From the NCBI GenBank assembly GCA_039566865.1, contig CM076953.1, forward strand, positions 6,014,001 to 6,078,000: a DNA stretch of 64,000 nt, in the 5' to 3' direction. Position numbers and translations under genes: made by a program. Source of the DNA: Aurelia coerulea. Its lineage: Eukaryota > Cnidaria > Scyphozoa > Semaeostomeae > Ulmaridae. Below are positions 33,308 through 46,107 of this stretch, in pieces. The first letter of the stretch is position 1. Every line of letters starts with the position of its first letter. Below the pieces are notes generated by a model. The model saw only the letters and a list, made by a program, of their open reading frames with translations. It had not been told where the DNA came from and did not search any database.

Positions 33308-34840
33308 TATACAATCTTGACCAAAATACTTGGGGCAAGTCACAAAATCGCACTAGTTCGGTCTTTGATTACGTGCCCCCCGCTCCCCCCGTTTCAATGT
33401 TGCTTGAATCAAACGCCATTTGACCTTCTCAACGTTGAATTAAGGGGAAGGGGGTCAGGAGGCTCTAAACGTATGTTTTCGCTGCGATATTTTAGGAAAC
33501 ATCATGAAAATTTTTTACTATGTCCCAGCTTCTTTTGGCCAGGATTGTATGCTGGACGAACATCATAGTGATAATATAACTCAAAACATTTGCGCCAAAT
33601 CGAAATTATTGTTTGGCTCCCTACGGAGTTCGGTGACGTAAAGCCCTAGAATTATGCGCAAGTTCCGATTCCTACTTCATTTTGAAGATTAAATTCTCAG
33701 CTTGACAAACATTTAATATGTAAACAGGTCCAATTTTTCATTTGCTAGAATACTTTTCTCCGACTTATCTAGCGTTCTACTGATTCCTATTAGTTTTGAA
33801 CAGATACTCAATGTTGAAAATGTGGAAAAATTATGACTTAACTCTGCATGACTTCGTGTCTGCGTTCAATCATAACTGTAGGAAGGAAAGGACAGGGAAT
33901 CTAAGCATATAATAAGCCTTTGATTAAAATAGCCGCGCAAAGACATGTGCCGAACCAAATTTGACACGCGCCGAGCCAAATTTGGGTAATTGATCTACGT
34001 CAGCTACAAAATACTGACATCTTATAGGCTAGAATTTGACTGCAAGTGGCTACAGCCATTTTTATATGCTCCGACTCTCTTTAAAAGCAATCTGTCCCCT
34101 ATTGTTCTGACCTTGGTTACTGCTTTATTTACCGTATTTACGCTACAGCTAAATTCATGCATCACTGAGTCTCTATGACCCTGATTTCTTTGGATAAAGC
34201 AAATTAACACCAACTTCTGAAATATACAATAGAGATCTTTATCGATTTTATTTTCATTCATGGAAGGGGACAGATTGCCTTTAAACCCATGATCAAAAGC
34301 TCTACTCTTTTTTTATTAAAGTAAGGAAAAAGTAGTTTTTCTGCCAACGCAAAGGTTGGATTATTGTTTTTAACTGTCTACGCGAAGTTGCAAAAGAAAG
34401 AGCTTTCTGCAAACATGTTCACTGACAACGAAAAAGCAAACGCAGGTCACTGCCGCAATCTCCCACTCTTGGACTTGTGCTGAAGCTCTGACTACAATCT
34501 CCTCCGCAGAGGCTAATTTTAGAAGCGCTGTCCTCACGTCTCCCCATCGCCTCCTAGGAGGATTACCTGAGGCACTTGTCTCCCTGTGCGTTTTGACTTC
34601 ACGACGCTGCTTCGATCAAAGAGGATCGCAGTATTCCTCAGAAAATGTGACCCTGGTGGCAATCAGCTCACAAGATCTAGGTTCGATGAATTGGATTGTG
34701 GTTCAAGCTCCAATCGACAGTGTGAGCTTTGCAATATCTACGTATGCTAGGGAGGTAGGATGCTCCCTTTATTTAGTCTCTTTACTTGAGATCCAACCAT
34801 GTTGTTCTTACATAGAAAAATTTCCTGTGGATAAGCACGC
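33308..34840. other. Intergenic, no gene recognised
   Basis: Short ORFs only. A segment at 34430-34760 is GC-richer than its surroundings but has no sustained frame. Confidence 0.4.
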
Positions 34841-35430
34841 CAGGGTATGCACTCTCAGACTTCTAGTCTTTTGGCAATTTTAATCCAGACAAGGGTATAC
34901 GTTTGGCAATTTTGGTCTAGGAAAAGCCAAATCTTAATTTGTAGCTAGGAGCCCCAAGTTTTGGCGATTTTGGTCCAGAGACGGCAAAACCTTTGCAATT
35001 TTGTCAAGAAACTGCCAAATTATCTAAAAATCAGTCTAGTCAAGGCCCGGGGGGGGGGGGTACTTTACTTACAATTGTACGGCGGGGTCTGCACTTCAGG
35101 AGAAACATTTTTCATCCGGCTTTAGAAATTTTTCCTTGAAATGATAGCCGGCTTTAGAAAAAATCGGCAAAAATCGTACCCCAAAAAGCAAAAATCGATG
35201 AAAAGCATACCCTAAAACGTAAAAATTCCTCGAAAAACAAAACAATGACACTTTTTGACAACCGGCTTTAAAAAAATTGCCTCACTTTGATACCTGGCGT
35301 TAGAAAAAAGCGACAAAAACGATACACGGAAAGGAGTGCCACATCCCGTCTCCCGTCAGCAAAATATACTAAGAACCCCCACCCCCCTCCAGGAGTGAAG
35401 GGTATTATTTCACAAAAATTGGTCTAACCA
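34841..35430. mobile_element. G-tract-ended repeat elements, one nested in another
   Basis: An outer degenerate element has units like CAATTTTGGTCTAG..AAGGGTAT (34841-35045, continuing after 35395). The inner element (about 35047-35395) starts CCGGGGGGGGGGGTACTTTA and ends in a C-rich stretch, with internal ACCGGCTTTAGAAA units. Flanks AGTCAAGG / AGTGAAGG suggest a duplication. The inner family recurs at 62236-62532. Confidence 0.65.
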
Positions 35431-35630
35431 ACGGTTGCATTTAAACGTGAGATGCACGAGGCCTCCTTCATTTAGTTCAATCTATGCAAGAATGACGTAG
35501 ATTTTATTCGTTAACAGTCAGTTACATTTTTTCCAGTTTCTTTTGTCTTTCTGAGAAATGAGCTTCACTGTTAGAACTGGGGATCAACAACTCTATTGAA
35601 ACGCAAACGGGTGTCTCAATGCAAAACATA

Positions 35631-36106
35631 GGGTTCAAATTTTAAAAAGGTCGGTGTAAAATTCTACTACAGTTTTCTTGGAATTAAATGGCTTAGAAGT
35701 AACTTAGCGCTCTTTGCTGTAAATCTTCCGTGAAAATTTATTCTTACATTTATTAATTTTGAGGCCATGACGTCATCAAATGGCTAAATCCTAAACCAAA
35801 AAAGATACTGATTTCTGCTTTTCACCATATTTTAGGCCTTCATAAACTATGGTTTTTTTGAAAGTTATATGATTTTTCGTCCTTTGGTTTAGGATTTACG
35901 ATGACTTACATGTTTTCAAAATTTTCCATCAATTTTTTTCAAAAATAATTACATTGCAGCCATTTTGAAAAAAATCAAGATATCAAAAAATTTCCACGGC
36001 AGATTTACAGCAAAGTACTATAAGTTCCTTTCAAGCCTTTCAATTCAAAGAAAAATGGAATAGAATTTTACACCCACCTTTTTAAAGATTTGAAAGATTT
36101 GAGCCC
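35631..36106. mobile_element. GGTTCCAAATC MITE, copy
   Basis: 476 bp between TA flanks: GGGTTCAAATTTTAAAAAGG and inverted end ..GATTTGAGCCC. The arms pair extensively around 35880. Confidence 0.78.
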
Positions 36107-36164
36107 TATGCTTCAATGCAACATCCTTTTTTAAATTAGAGCTGTGAGCAGTTAGGCCAGGATT

Positions 36165-36570
36165 CAATGGCATAGTCACAGAGGGGTATGTGGGAGCAAT
36201 TGCCCCCCCCCCACTTTGGTCCAAAGATGGCCTTTGATATTCCTTTAAAACCCAACAGAAAATGGCTGGGTATAAGTTAAGAATTTTCTGAGAAATGTCA
36301 AAGCCTTCATTTTAGTACTGGTAAATATGGAATCAGGGGATGCCTTGAGTCAAAGTAAAGGATGTTTCTTCAAAAAACTTTTCTCGCGCTCCCCAATATA
36401 TAGGATAAATGTCACCAAAATACCCAGGTTTCCTTGTCGCTAATGACGAGCATGATATTGGGACATGCATTGCAAGCATTTTAAGTAAAGGGCGTGGCCC
36501 CGAAATGGATGTTGCCCCAGACCCCTCATTTCAGTCCGTCCCACTTTAATTTACCCTGGCCACGCCGCTG
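36165..36570. mobile_element. hAT-like MITE with 8-bp TSD CCAGGATT
   Basis: 406 bp, ends CAATGGCATAGTCACAG and inverted CTGGCCACGCCGCTG, with exact CCAGGATT at 36157-36164 and 36571-36578. Confidence 0.8.
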
Positions 36571-36896
36571 CCAGGATTTCATGTAAAAGAGAATAAATTG
36601 TTTGCACGCTTGTTCTGACTGAGTTTATTAACGAGCTAAAAGGCGATATTTCGACAATTTTGCCTTGGCCTGAAATGCGATTTCAAAATAGATTTTTGGT
36701 TCAAAAGTCCGTGAAATAAAGCAATTAATGTATGTTTTGGAAAGTTATGTGGCTTTATCGCAAATCCCCCATCTTTATGGCGCTGGTATGGAGTCAGACT
36801 AGACGATTATGGAAAATGTGGCGTCGGGGGGAGGGTGGGGTTCACATCTGTACATTTCGGTAGATTTCACAAAAAAGTCGTGTGCACCCCTGACGT

Positions 36897-37010
<114 letters not shown>

Positions 37011-37296
37011 TTGAATGTGTTTGTGTTCAATGTTTTAGACTCAGGACGTATCTGGCTCTATTTCAGCTAATCTAGGCCAACTATGGGCAATGCATGTTGC
37101 ATCCAGTACAGGCATAAGATTTCTAGTTTAGCGTCCTTTTTCCGAATGGCGGAGAGCTAAAGTTGAAGACAATTGTTGTGTGCTTGTCTTATCTATGGTC
37201 TTATCAATGATGCATGCCAATGGTCATCTGAGAGCACATCACTCCAAAAATAGCATACGAGATTTATTGACGATTTTCAACGATGCATGAGATTTT

Positions 37297-37376
37297 CTAG
37301 CCTGCGTCGCAGACCGAATTCCAAAAGGAAAAGGAATTCCTTTTCCTTTTGGAATTCGGTCTGCGACGCAGGCTAG
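37297..37376. mobile_element. 80-bp perfect palindrome with 8-bp TSD (micro-MITE)
   Basis: From CTAGCCTGCGTCGCAGACCG to its exact complement ending CGCAGGCTAG, with no spacer around a central GAATTC. Duplicated GAGATTTT at 37289-37296 and 37376-37383 (the last base of the palindrome overlaps the repeat). A hAT-sized duplication on an element with no interior. Confidence 0.88.
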
Positions 37377-37383
37377 AGATTTT

Positions 37384-38443
37384 CAACAGATTTTCAAATG
37401 TATTTATGAGAATTTGTACTATTTGTTGGGGGAGACTACTAGGATTTTTGAGATTTTTGAAGATTTCTCGGATTTTCTTTTGGATTTCGAGGATTTTGTG
37501 AAGATTCTTGCGATTTTGAAGATTTTTCAAGATTTTTAGGATCTTTGAAGCTTTTTAGGAAAATGCACGAGATTTTTGAAGTGATTTGCCGCTCGTGATT
37601 TTTTTTGAAAAATTCCTCCACTTACTTCTTATCCTCATTTTATGCTCTAATGGAAACTTATTGTCAGCCTTTCCTCGTGAGATTACGAATTTCATTATTT
37701 CAACTCTCGTGGTATTAAAACTCAGTAACATTGTTAAAATTATACTTTTGAACATAGATCACAATGTTATTGATTCAATTTATGTGTTGGAAAGTGGAAT
37801 GTTTGAAAGTTTTCGTTTGGAAACGATAAAATCTTGTGACATCTTGCAAATGTACACGTGGAAAGGAGCTGCTCGTTTTTGGCCTTTATATGATGGACAA
37901 CTGGCCTAAAGCATCGCTCGAAAAGATTTGTCAATGATTAGGAAGGATCTAATCACAGAAAGCAAATAAAGATGTGAGTAAATTTGGAAACTTGCTTCAA
38001 AGAAATATCTTCCATCAGTTAACCCACTCACAGGTTGGCGAATTAATTAACAACACCTTTATATTGTAAAGCTTTCTAGAAATTCGGTTTGATAAGGTCT
38101 GCATCTGCAGGGGAACGTTGGTTGGCTGGGGTAAAATGGTTATTGTCGACTGCTGGAAAACAGACACCCTGTTGGACAAATGAATCAACTTTTACAATGT
38201 CCAGGTGGGTAGTTCAAACAGCCGTAAATTTTTAGCTCTGGCACCCAGGGTAGTGGAAACTGTGAGTATTGATTTTAGCAAAATCTAGCCATATTTTGCC
38301 CAACCCATTTCACCTCAGCTAGACCTCATAGACTAAGGAGGACTGTAGAATAAACTATTGCAAATACTGCTTGATCTATTTCAATGGTTCTAAAATTACG
38401 AGAGCTCGTGTATCGATGCTTCATGCTCCCAAACAAGTTATTT
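37384..38443. other. Intergenic; GATTTT-rich stretch, no gene recognised
   Basis: 37430-37560 is a degenerate AGATTTTTGAAGATTTT array. A 107-codon + ORF (37586-37909) has no domain I recognise and atypical hydrophobic composition. Confidence 0.4.
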
Positions 38444-38630
38444 GGTGTTGTGGCGCAGCGGTGTAATCCTCTGACTTTGCAGCCAGAACAGTCAGGCGGA
38501 GTGGGCTCGATACCCGGTAGGACCCCACCACTCGAGTGTCATAACAAGGGGTCGCGGACTCGATTAGGTCTGCTCTATTTCTGCGAACCCAGCGCTTGGC
38601 GCTGAAAAACGCAACTTCACCTTCAGTTAA
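38444..38630 (+). mobile_element. tRNA-derived SINE, copy 2
   Basis: GGTGTTGTGGCGCAGCGG start, A box intact, B box altered to GGCTCGATACC, 3' end CTTCACCTTCAGTTAA. Same 187-bp length as the copy at 14608-14794. Confidence 0.85.
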
Positions 38631-38975
38631 GGTTCTATATGTTTTGAAGTTCGAAAATACCAGAGCGAATTCCTTATTAAAAACTGTTCACTTCTTCGGC
38701 AAAAAACATTTGCCATCACCCAAAGGAAGTTTGGTTTACTTCGTTGAATGTACTAGAATTCGTGTGGCCTTCTTCAAAAAATTGATGGGGTTCCGAGGGA
38801 GGTACCCTGGGTGTTAGACCCACGTATAACCCAAGGGGAGTCTTGCTCCCAGGGCATAGAGGAACATGACGTATGTCCTCCCCTTGGCCCCCTTTCACCC
38901 ATTTCTCAATAATGCCTCCTCAGTTCCCCTGCCCTCTGTCATCCCGTTCGGCCCCCTGTCAGCTATATCAGATAC

Positions 38976-39148
38976 CAGATACCTAGGAACCGGGGGTGCA
39001 CTGGGGGCACGTACCCCCCCCCCCCCCAAGATTTTGAAATAAACAAAGAAGTGCCCTTTTTATTTTCAGGAAATGCCCCTTTAGCTTAATGGAAAAGTGC
39101 CCCTGGAGTGTTGTGCCCCCCAAGTTTGAGATGCTTCCTACATCCCTG
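38976..39148. mobile_element. hAT-like MITE (GACGTAGGAACC family), 8-bp TSD TCAGATAC
   Basis: 173 bp with ends CAGATACCTAGGAACCGG and inverted GCTTCCTACATCCCTG. Exact TCAGATAC at 38968-38975 and 39149-39156. Same family as 45932-46099. Confidence 0.88.
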
Positions 39149-39156
39149 TCAGATAC

Positions 39157-39954
39157 TGACAGTGAAAAGACAAATACAATGCTCCAGCCATACCCATATT
39201 TTATCAGAGTTATCATGAAAGAATTTTGGCTACACTTGCGTTGTATTTGATAAGCAATTACGATCTCCCGCAAAAGATTTGTTACAAGGTAAAAACCAGC
39301 TTGCTCTCTTGGCAAAGGCAACGCTATCTGCACAATTTGCTCTTGAATGCGCGAAAACCGCTGAAAAGAGCAGCCGATTACCCTTATCTGATGAATGAAT
39401 TAGAATGGGCATGTGTAGTGTTCGTATTTTGAGGATCCTCGCAGCACATGTTTTCGAGGTTAATTATTAATGATCAGAATATGTTTTACTAATGAGTGTA
39501 CATCTCTTTTAGATTTTAGATCCTAATGCTTATGTGAGAAGGGACCGTTGGAATCTACTTGTGTTATTGAATGAAATGCTTATGTGAGAAGGGACTGTTG
39601 GAATATATACGATTTATAGCTTCAAAGATCAATTTTTGGAGGTGAGTGTAAAATTGTCTTGCTGTTGTGCAATGTTGATGTTCAGTAATTTTGCATGAAC
39701 ATGCTCGAAAATTGTAAGCTCTTAATTCTATTGGCTGTGATATTTGATATTTCTTTAATTTTCTAGTCACTCCGCAGCTTTACCTTTTGCCTTAATTTTC
39801 GATTACATGTTTTTGCAGCATATTTCTATTGAATATCTCTCTATTGCATGCTATATTGCTATTTTACGAAAATGATTATTGGAAGCCATCACCTGCGTCT
39901 TTTATCGAAGAGAAGAATGACCCAAATATGGAAGGGGGGGGTTGCCATGATCCA
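39157..39954. other. Intergenic, no gene recognised
   Basis: A short direct duplication ATGCTTATGTGAGAAGGGAC occurs at about 39528 and 39575. Overlapping ORFs near 39226-39432 lack family features. Confidence 0.4.
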
Positions 39955-39963
39955 GATCCTTTG

Positions 39964-40546
39964 AACAAGGACAGATTTTGTAAGACAAAAGCAACACCTC
40001 AATTCAAAGCGATTAGCGATCGCAGACAAAGGAAATTCTTTCAGCCAGTAATTCAAAACAAACAAAGCCGCAAAAGTTTCCCTGAAACCCAGGTAGCTAG
40101 CTCGCTCGTTGTGCATTCCAGAAATCGTTTTTGAGAGCAAACTGGAACAAAGATCGAAAGAAGAAGGGTATATCTACACCTCTGCCTCTGGCATTTAATT
40201 TGGTTGGTTCAGAAGCCGATTGGGAGGCCACTCAACTCTCTTATTTTTTCGGGTGCGATTATAATACTTACTGCTCAGCTTCTGAACCAAAGAAATAAAA
40301 TGCCCGTGGTAGATGTGTAGATATATCCTTCTTCTTTCGACATATGCTCGTGTTTGCTCTTAAAAACAATTTCTGGAATGGATAACGAGCGCGATAGCTA
40401 CCTGGGGTTCAGAAAAACTTTGGCGGCTTTGTTTGTTTTGAATTACTGGTTGAGGGAATTTCCTTTGTCTGCGATCGCTAATCGCTTTGAATTCAGGTAT
40501 CAACAGAAACAACTGATGCTATTGTGTTACAAAATCTGTCCTTGTT
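39964..40546. mobile_element. Foldback Mutator-like element, intact copy
   Basis: 583 bp, ends AACAAGGACAGATTTTG and exact inverse; flanks GATCCTTTG / GGTCCTTTG (8 of 9). The two arms are inverted copies over most of their length (for example GAAGAAGAAGG.ATATC against its inverse). No ORF of note. Confidence 0.88.
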
Positions 40547-40555
40547 GGTCCTTTG

Positions 40556-42180
40556 CGTTTTTGTTTTTGTTTTTATTCTTATATATTCCATCTAATATTT
40601 ATATGACCTACACTACTTAACCTACTTACAGAACTACGACTACGATACCAAGAGGAGCAAAATGCTATACCAACCCCTAGGCTCCCTGAGGCCTTTTAAA
40701 AACATTAAAAAATACATTGATATAAACTAGACATAACTACGAAAAAGAAGAAAAAAATATTGCAAAGAAAAGGTACTTGGTAGTTGCATGGCTTGTGACA
40801 AAGTTTTAAATGTGTAAACGTTTTAGCTGATTATGTATAAAAAAAAAATGAGCTTGATCTAAATGACCATTTTTATGAATGAATTGTAATGTTAGCTCGA
40901 GTATCCTTTGCCTCTCAAATATGCTCGATTGATTTGATTGGACGAGTCACCCGTGGAGGGGTAATTTTTTGTTTCAGAGATCAATTTTGACATAGTTCTA
41001 TATCATAGTCCGTCTCAAATTAGATGTCACCTGCAAATGCCCGCGAATAACAACAATAGAAGTGTTTCGGAAAGGAATTTTGCGTTTCGCAGACGATATC
41101 TAATTTGAGATGGACCCAAAACGGACTGTGGCTAGGCTAGTTGGGGGATTTCTAATGTACTTATTTGCGGGATACACTGAAAAGAACTTCACAAGTTTGA
41201 CAATTCATCATTTAGAGACTATACTTGATATTGGAATAAATCAAAGTTGCGTTGATAAGGGAGATTAAGATGAAATTTCAAGTCAAAAAACGAAATCTTC
41301 TCTCGTCGAGAAATGTCAACTTCCATCTCTTTTCCTCTCAAATCTCGTTTCCACAGCAAAGTGCATGGTGCGCTCCGGAGGCTTTGCATCACACCTCGCT
41401 CAACGCAGGTCATTGCGCAAAACTAATCAACTGAAATACATTGCTACCGTACCGCTCTTGGTGTAAGAAGACACAAGGTCATCTGGCCTACACCAAGAAT
41501 GGTACTTACGATTTGCAAATACAACTTCAAGATATAAAAAAAGAAAGTGATTTTTTATGATATTTTTCCACGTCTCTGAGCATGAGAAAATCTGTTTTTG
41601 ATTCATTTGAGAGTATCAAAAGATGATTGCGCTGAAGATGGAGGCGAGGCATTTTTTACCAAGATGCATTGCCTTCTTTAATCGAATTCCCATAGAATAT
41701 CGCTAAAGATTCGTGATTCGAACGCAAGTTTTAGTTACCAGAGGTGGGCTATGTTTTTCCTTTGGAAATCTGAAATTCCTTAACTGTTCATTTATGTTGA
41801 TACTGTTATATTTTGTCTGATCAATTTATAAACAATGAACTTTGCAGGGCAGACAAACATGTTTACAATAAGTGAACTTCTATCTCGTTATCTAATAAGT
41901 CCATTATTTTACCAATTTGATAGTTGAAAAATGGATTAAAGTGAACCACTCACTTAAAGTTGTAGGCAAGGCCCACAGAAGCTGGCTTCAGTAATTCTTC
42001 CTTCAAGAATAAGACGATTCAAATTATCAATAAATTCTCAACATTAAGATAAACCCTCAGTCAGGCAACGGAGGTTTAATGTTTCTAATTTTTTTCATAG
42101 TTTTTGCTATGATTTTTCAAAGAGTTGATACTGGGTCTTATGTAGAAACCATGACACCCGTATGCTACTCTGAAGGCTAG
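40556..42180. other. Intergenic with one short MITE
   Basis: Apart from 41008-41115 I see no element ends. Inverted short motifs near 41450-41505 (GGTGTAAG..ACACCAAGAATGGTAC) may form a small hairpin. No gene. Confidence 0.4.
41008..41115. mobile_element. Short inverted-repeat MITE, copy 2
   Basis: GTCCGTCTCAAATTAGATGT at the left is matched by ATATCTAATTTGAGATGGAC at the right; same family as 4463-4578. Confidence 0.65.
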
Positions 42181-42986
42181 CGGGTGTCCCAAAACGGCAT
42201 TCCTGCTTCAAGAATCATCAAAATTTTTGTTGAGGATACCGAGGACTGCCTCTTTTGTCTAAGCCTTTTGTTATGCTGGTAAAGTTCTAAGCACATCAAC
42301 AGCTGGGGAACCTATTACCATGCGCGAGAATCTCTTTGTTTCTTTGCTAATCCTTGTTTGGATTGTGGTTCGATTCTCCGCCCACATTCTTTTCACAAAC
42401 CAAAATATGCTGTCTGCGCATGATCACAGGTTTCCTTTTTGGGGGATAACCGTAGCTTGGAACTTTGACGATTCGTATCCCCAACAAATTTTATTATAAG
42501 GCCAATCTTCAAAAGTTCTTTGCTGCCAAGTAGATCAAAGACAAATTATGTCTCCAGGCATAGCTCATCTTGTGATTGGTTTTGAATTTAGTGCATTTAG
42601 CTCTTTTTAGGGCTGCCTGGTTTTGACGTATACTGCAAACAGCACTGATCATTACCAAATAATGTCTTTTTGTATATTAAGGTTATAGTTTGGTCATGAA
42701 TGTCAGAAAGAAACGTAAAATATGATATAAGACTTGTTGGATAATGTGTAAAATCTCTGTACAATGGCTGTTAGGCAAGATTAACGATGTTGCTTAAAGA
42801 GTATAGCTCACAATGAGGAATTTTTAATGCGTTATTTCATACCCTTTAAGTAATGAAAATAAACATTTTGTCATCTTCGAATTTATTTAGGTCATTGAAA
42901 ATAGAGATCAACAAGAAGATTTTATGGCAGCTTTGATAATTGAATTCTGGTGATTTTTCAAACGCGAGTAATTTTTGGGACACCCG
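42181..42986. mobile_element. Probable mariner-type MITE (CGGGTGTCCCAAAA ends)
   Basis: CGGGTGTCCCAAAA at 42181 and inverted TTTTTGGGACACCCG ending 42986. Target duplication unclear, and interior arms are only weakly inverted. Confidence 0.55.
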
Positions 42987-44850
42987 GCAGTTGTACCAAG
43001 AATGAAATTCATTGCATGCTTGAGGACTGACATTTGATCGAAAATTTGAAGTTGTCTGGTACAAAATGGGATATATCTAATCCATGAAATTAGATTTCCA
43101 AACAGGTCATTTCTTATTCAAGGCTATGATGAATCAGCTGCACAGAAAGTTGATCTTTTTTGAAGAAATTAGAGGATGGCTTTCGATCAAGCAATAAAAT
43201 CTCTTCCATAAGGGAAAGAATTTAAACAAGATATAAAAAATCCCAGCTATTGAAGAATTAAAGCCTAAGTTTACTTCTTTTTTCTGAGCAGAAAGCGCAG
43301 TGACAATTTTTGCTACGATCACGCGCTCACGTGAAGTAGACTGTTGTACATTGACGACGTTCCCAATTGACTTGCAGAGGCAAATCTATATGGCTGTGAA
43401 ATTTGGCGTGAAATCACCTAGGCCTGAACTCTTTTAGGCTAATAACCAACTCTGAACAGCTTCTCTCTCGCTAAGCATCACTCTGCTTGTCAGATTTTCC
43501 GTCATCAAAGTTAGCTGGCGGAGATAAATAGCTAACTATAGAGCTGCATATGCAAGTTTTCTTAGGCCAAATAACTGAAGGTTTCTATGTAGAAGACTTC
43601 ATCCTTTGATAGGTCATCTTTCTTCGCACTTTCGAGAAACTTGTTTATTTTGATGGTTTTGGGACGTGCATGAATGGTGTTTAGGGTGTTTAGACTAGGT
43701 ACACTAGTCCATCAATTTCACTGTTGTTGTTGTTGCTGATTGTCAGCTCAATTTCTAAGCAAGCAGCCTCACTGAAAAGTTTCAAGACAACCATTAAGAA
43801 ACAGGCATCTTTTTCTCGTTTTCATTTTAAATTTTAAACATTATTGTACATAGGTTTTAAATATTGTAAATAATGTTTTATAGTGTAATTCAATTAATAG
43901 CTTTTTACTTTGTTTCAGTGAATTTTAATTGGAGGGTCCCTTGAAAGCCAGCTTCTGCCGAGGGGCAACCCTCCTTTAAAGAATTAGATATGAAATAAAT
44001 ATATGTAATATGAAAGGTATTAGCGACAAATCAGTTCTAAGGAGCAAACAGAAATTTTGTAGCCAGTCTAGGTAGTGTTTTGCTAGAGCAACAATAGCAT
44101 GTATATGTCTCTTCTATGTCCTATTTTTGATTACCTCCACCCTGCTCCGTTCATACACCATGTTTGGCAAACTGTTTAGCAAGCAGCACCATGTATTGGT
44201 CGATTACTTTGTTTATCACAATAACTAACAACAACTTTCGTTATTTTGCAAACATTACATTTGACGAATATGTGCTCATACCATTTCACAAACTGCCGAA
44301 AATGTTATTTACAGCACGAAATCAATCACACTGAAATGAGTATTACATTTTATAAGAAATGCTAAAATTCGTAGCTTCTGTTCTGTTGTACAACCTGGTT
44401 TTTGTTGTTAATTTTTCACAAATTCTTATGACATGATGTTTTAATTTGAATTTCCGATCGGGGCTGCTCACTAAGATTTTTCTCAGCCTAAAGAACAAAA
44501 GTCGTGGAGCAATATTGATGTTTCTTACTTGACCAAGAGAGTTTTGTGACGTCTCTTTTCGCTGGCTGCATGTATTTCTTGAAATTAGAAACTTAACTCT
44601 TTTCATTTCATTTTTAATTATTTATACACGGTGGCCCCATCAATCAACGACTGCTTTACAGGGGGCCGTGTTATGTCACTAAAAATTTTCACTATGTCAC
44701 TAAAAATTAAATAGCCTTCAGTAGTTCAGTACTGAAACAAAGTATCTCCATTACTGGAAAGCAAACCTGTTCAAGAAACTTTTTTCTTAAGTCGACTTTT
44801 GGCTTGGTACCAGGTGTACGGGGAGAGGTGCGTCAACTTAACACTATGCC
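42987..44850. other. Intergenic; possible LINE 3' end
   Basis: 43930-43976 forms a GC-rich stem-loop (GGAGGGTCCC..GGCAACCCTCC) after a long AT-rich tract, resembling 3' ends of some L2/CR1-type LINEs (inference). A minus ORF at 44343-44606 has no recognised domain. Confidence 0.35.
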
Positions 44851-45294
44851 CAGGCCCGTCGGAACCGGGGGAGCTGGGGGGGGGCTTCAGCCCCCCAATA
44901 ATTTGCTGCAGTTCGCTCACTTTTGTAAGTAAAAAAGGGTGTAAAAGCCCATCTCATGGAAATGAAGATTCAAACTTAATTATATTCGAGGAAGTTATTA
45001 GAATTGATCAAGCTATCATCCTTGATATTATGGAATTCAAATATGATCTATATCCTCCTGAAATTGAAGTCCCATTTCTCAGAATTTTCTCGGAAAGACC
45101 CCCATCAGACTTTATCCTTTGCTTTTTTAAATAACCAATTCTCCAAAAATGGGGCGTTTTCCAACGATCTAAAGGGCGTGTCCATGAAAAATTTTCCCGA
45201 GGGCAAGCCCCCGGACCCCCATTTATCATCACTCCGCTCGCATGAAGCTTCAGCCCCCCCCCCCCCCAATATGAATTTCGTTCCGACGGGCCTG
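44851..45294. mobile_element. CAGGCCCGTCGGAA MITE, copy 2
   Basis: 444 bp. Ends CAGGCCCGTCGGAACCGG and inverted TTCCGACGGGCCTG; flanks ATGCC / ATCCC (4 of 5). Similar throughout to 21600-22034, including the internal G and C runs. Confidence 0.86.
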
Positions 45295-45923
45295 ATCCCG
45301 GAAAATACGGAAAAATGTGTGTTCATCAAGAACTGGTCTAAAAGTGTTGCAAGGACTTTCGGCAAGCATTGTAGTTTGTCATTCTTGAAAATCTTAACAC
45401 AATTTTACTCTCTCCTAACTCGATTTTTTTTTGTTAAAAACCGCTCAAATAGTCATCAATGAATATTTACTGCGGCCTGTACTTTGCATAGAAAACTAAG
45501 ACGAAAATGCAATTATTTTCGGGGAAAGAAAAGGCAAATCATTGGCCGTCTTGTTGTAAATTCATGGACTAATCGTGTTCAAGTGATCGAAGTATGAAGG
45601 GAGTGTACGTTTTTGTGACATAGTAAGCTTATTAAAGAAGACCCATTCTAAAACGCTGTCCATAAATCCATTTCTCAGGTCAACGGTGAAGTGAGACTTT
45701 GTTTGAGGATAAAAAACACGATGGCTCTACTTTGTAAACATAGAAATTAAGGTGTTCTTGGGTGTGCATGGCACAGGCGCCTCTCTTGAAGACGTTTGCT
45801 GAGAGCGTTTGCTGAGGTTGTTTGCATTGATAACCAGGGACGTAGCCATGACGTGGACATTTTTCTCTTGAGAAAACTCCCTTCTCTGACCTTGAATTTG
45901 AATATTTTCCTTCATTTCAAAGT
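45295..45923. other. Intergenic, no gene recognised
   Basis: Short ORFs only. A solo CAGGGACGTAGCCATGACG motif at about 45836 may be an orphan MITE end. Confidence 0.4.
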
Positions 45924-45931
45924 TTACTCTT

Positions 45932-46099
45932 CAGAGACGTAGGAACCGGGGGGGCACTGGGGGCACGTGCCCCCCCAAGATTTTGAAATAAACAAAGAAG
46001 TGCCCTTTTTGTTTTCAGGAAATGCCCCTTTAGCTTAATGGAAAAAGTGCCCTCGAAATGTCGTGCCCCTCCAAGTTTGAGATGCTTCCTACGTCCCTG
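45932..46099. mobile_element. hAT-like MITE (GACGTAGGAACC family), 8-bp TSD TTACTCTT
   Basis: 168 bp with ends CAGAGACGTAGGAACC and inverted CTTCCTACGTCCCTG. Exact TTACTCTT at 45924-45931 and 46100-46107. Confidence 0.9.
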
Positions 46100-46107
46100 T
46101 TACTCTT

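Noticed and set aside
37586..37909. 107-codon ORF starting MPLVIFFEKFLHLLLILILC
   Set aside because: Signal-peptide-like start but biased AT-driven composition, no conserved motif and no splice context.
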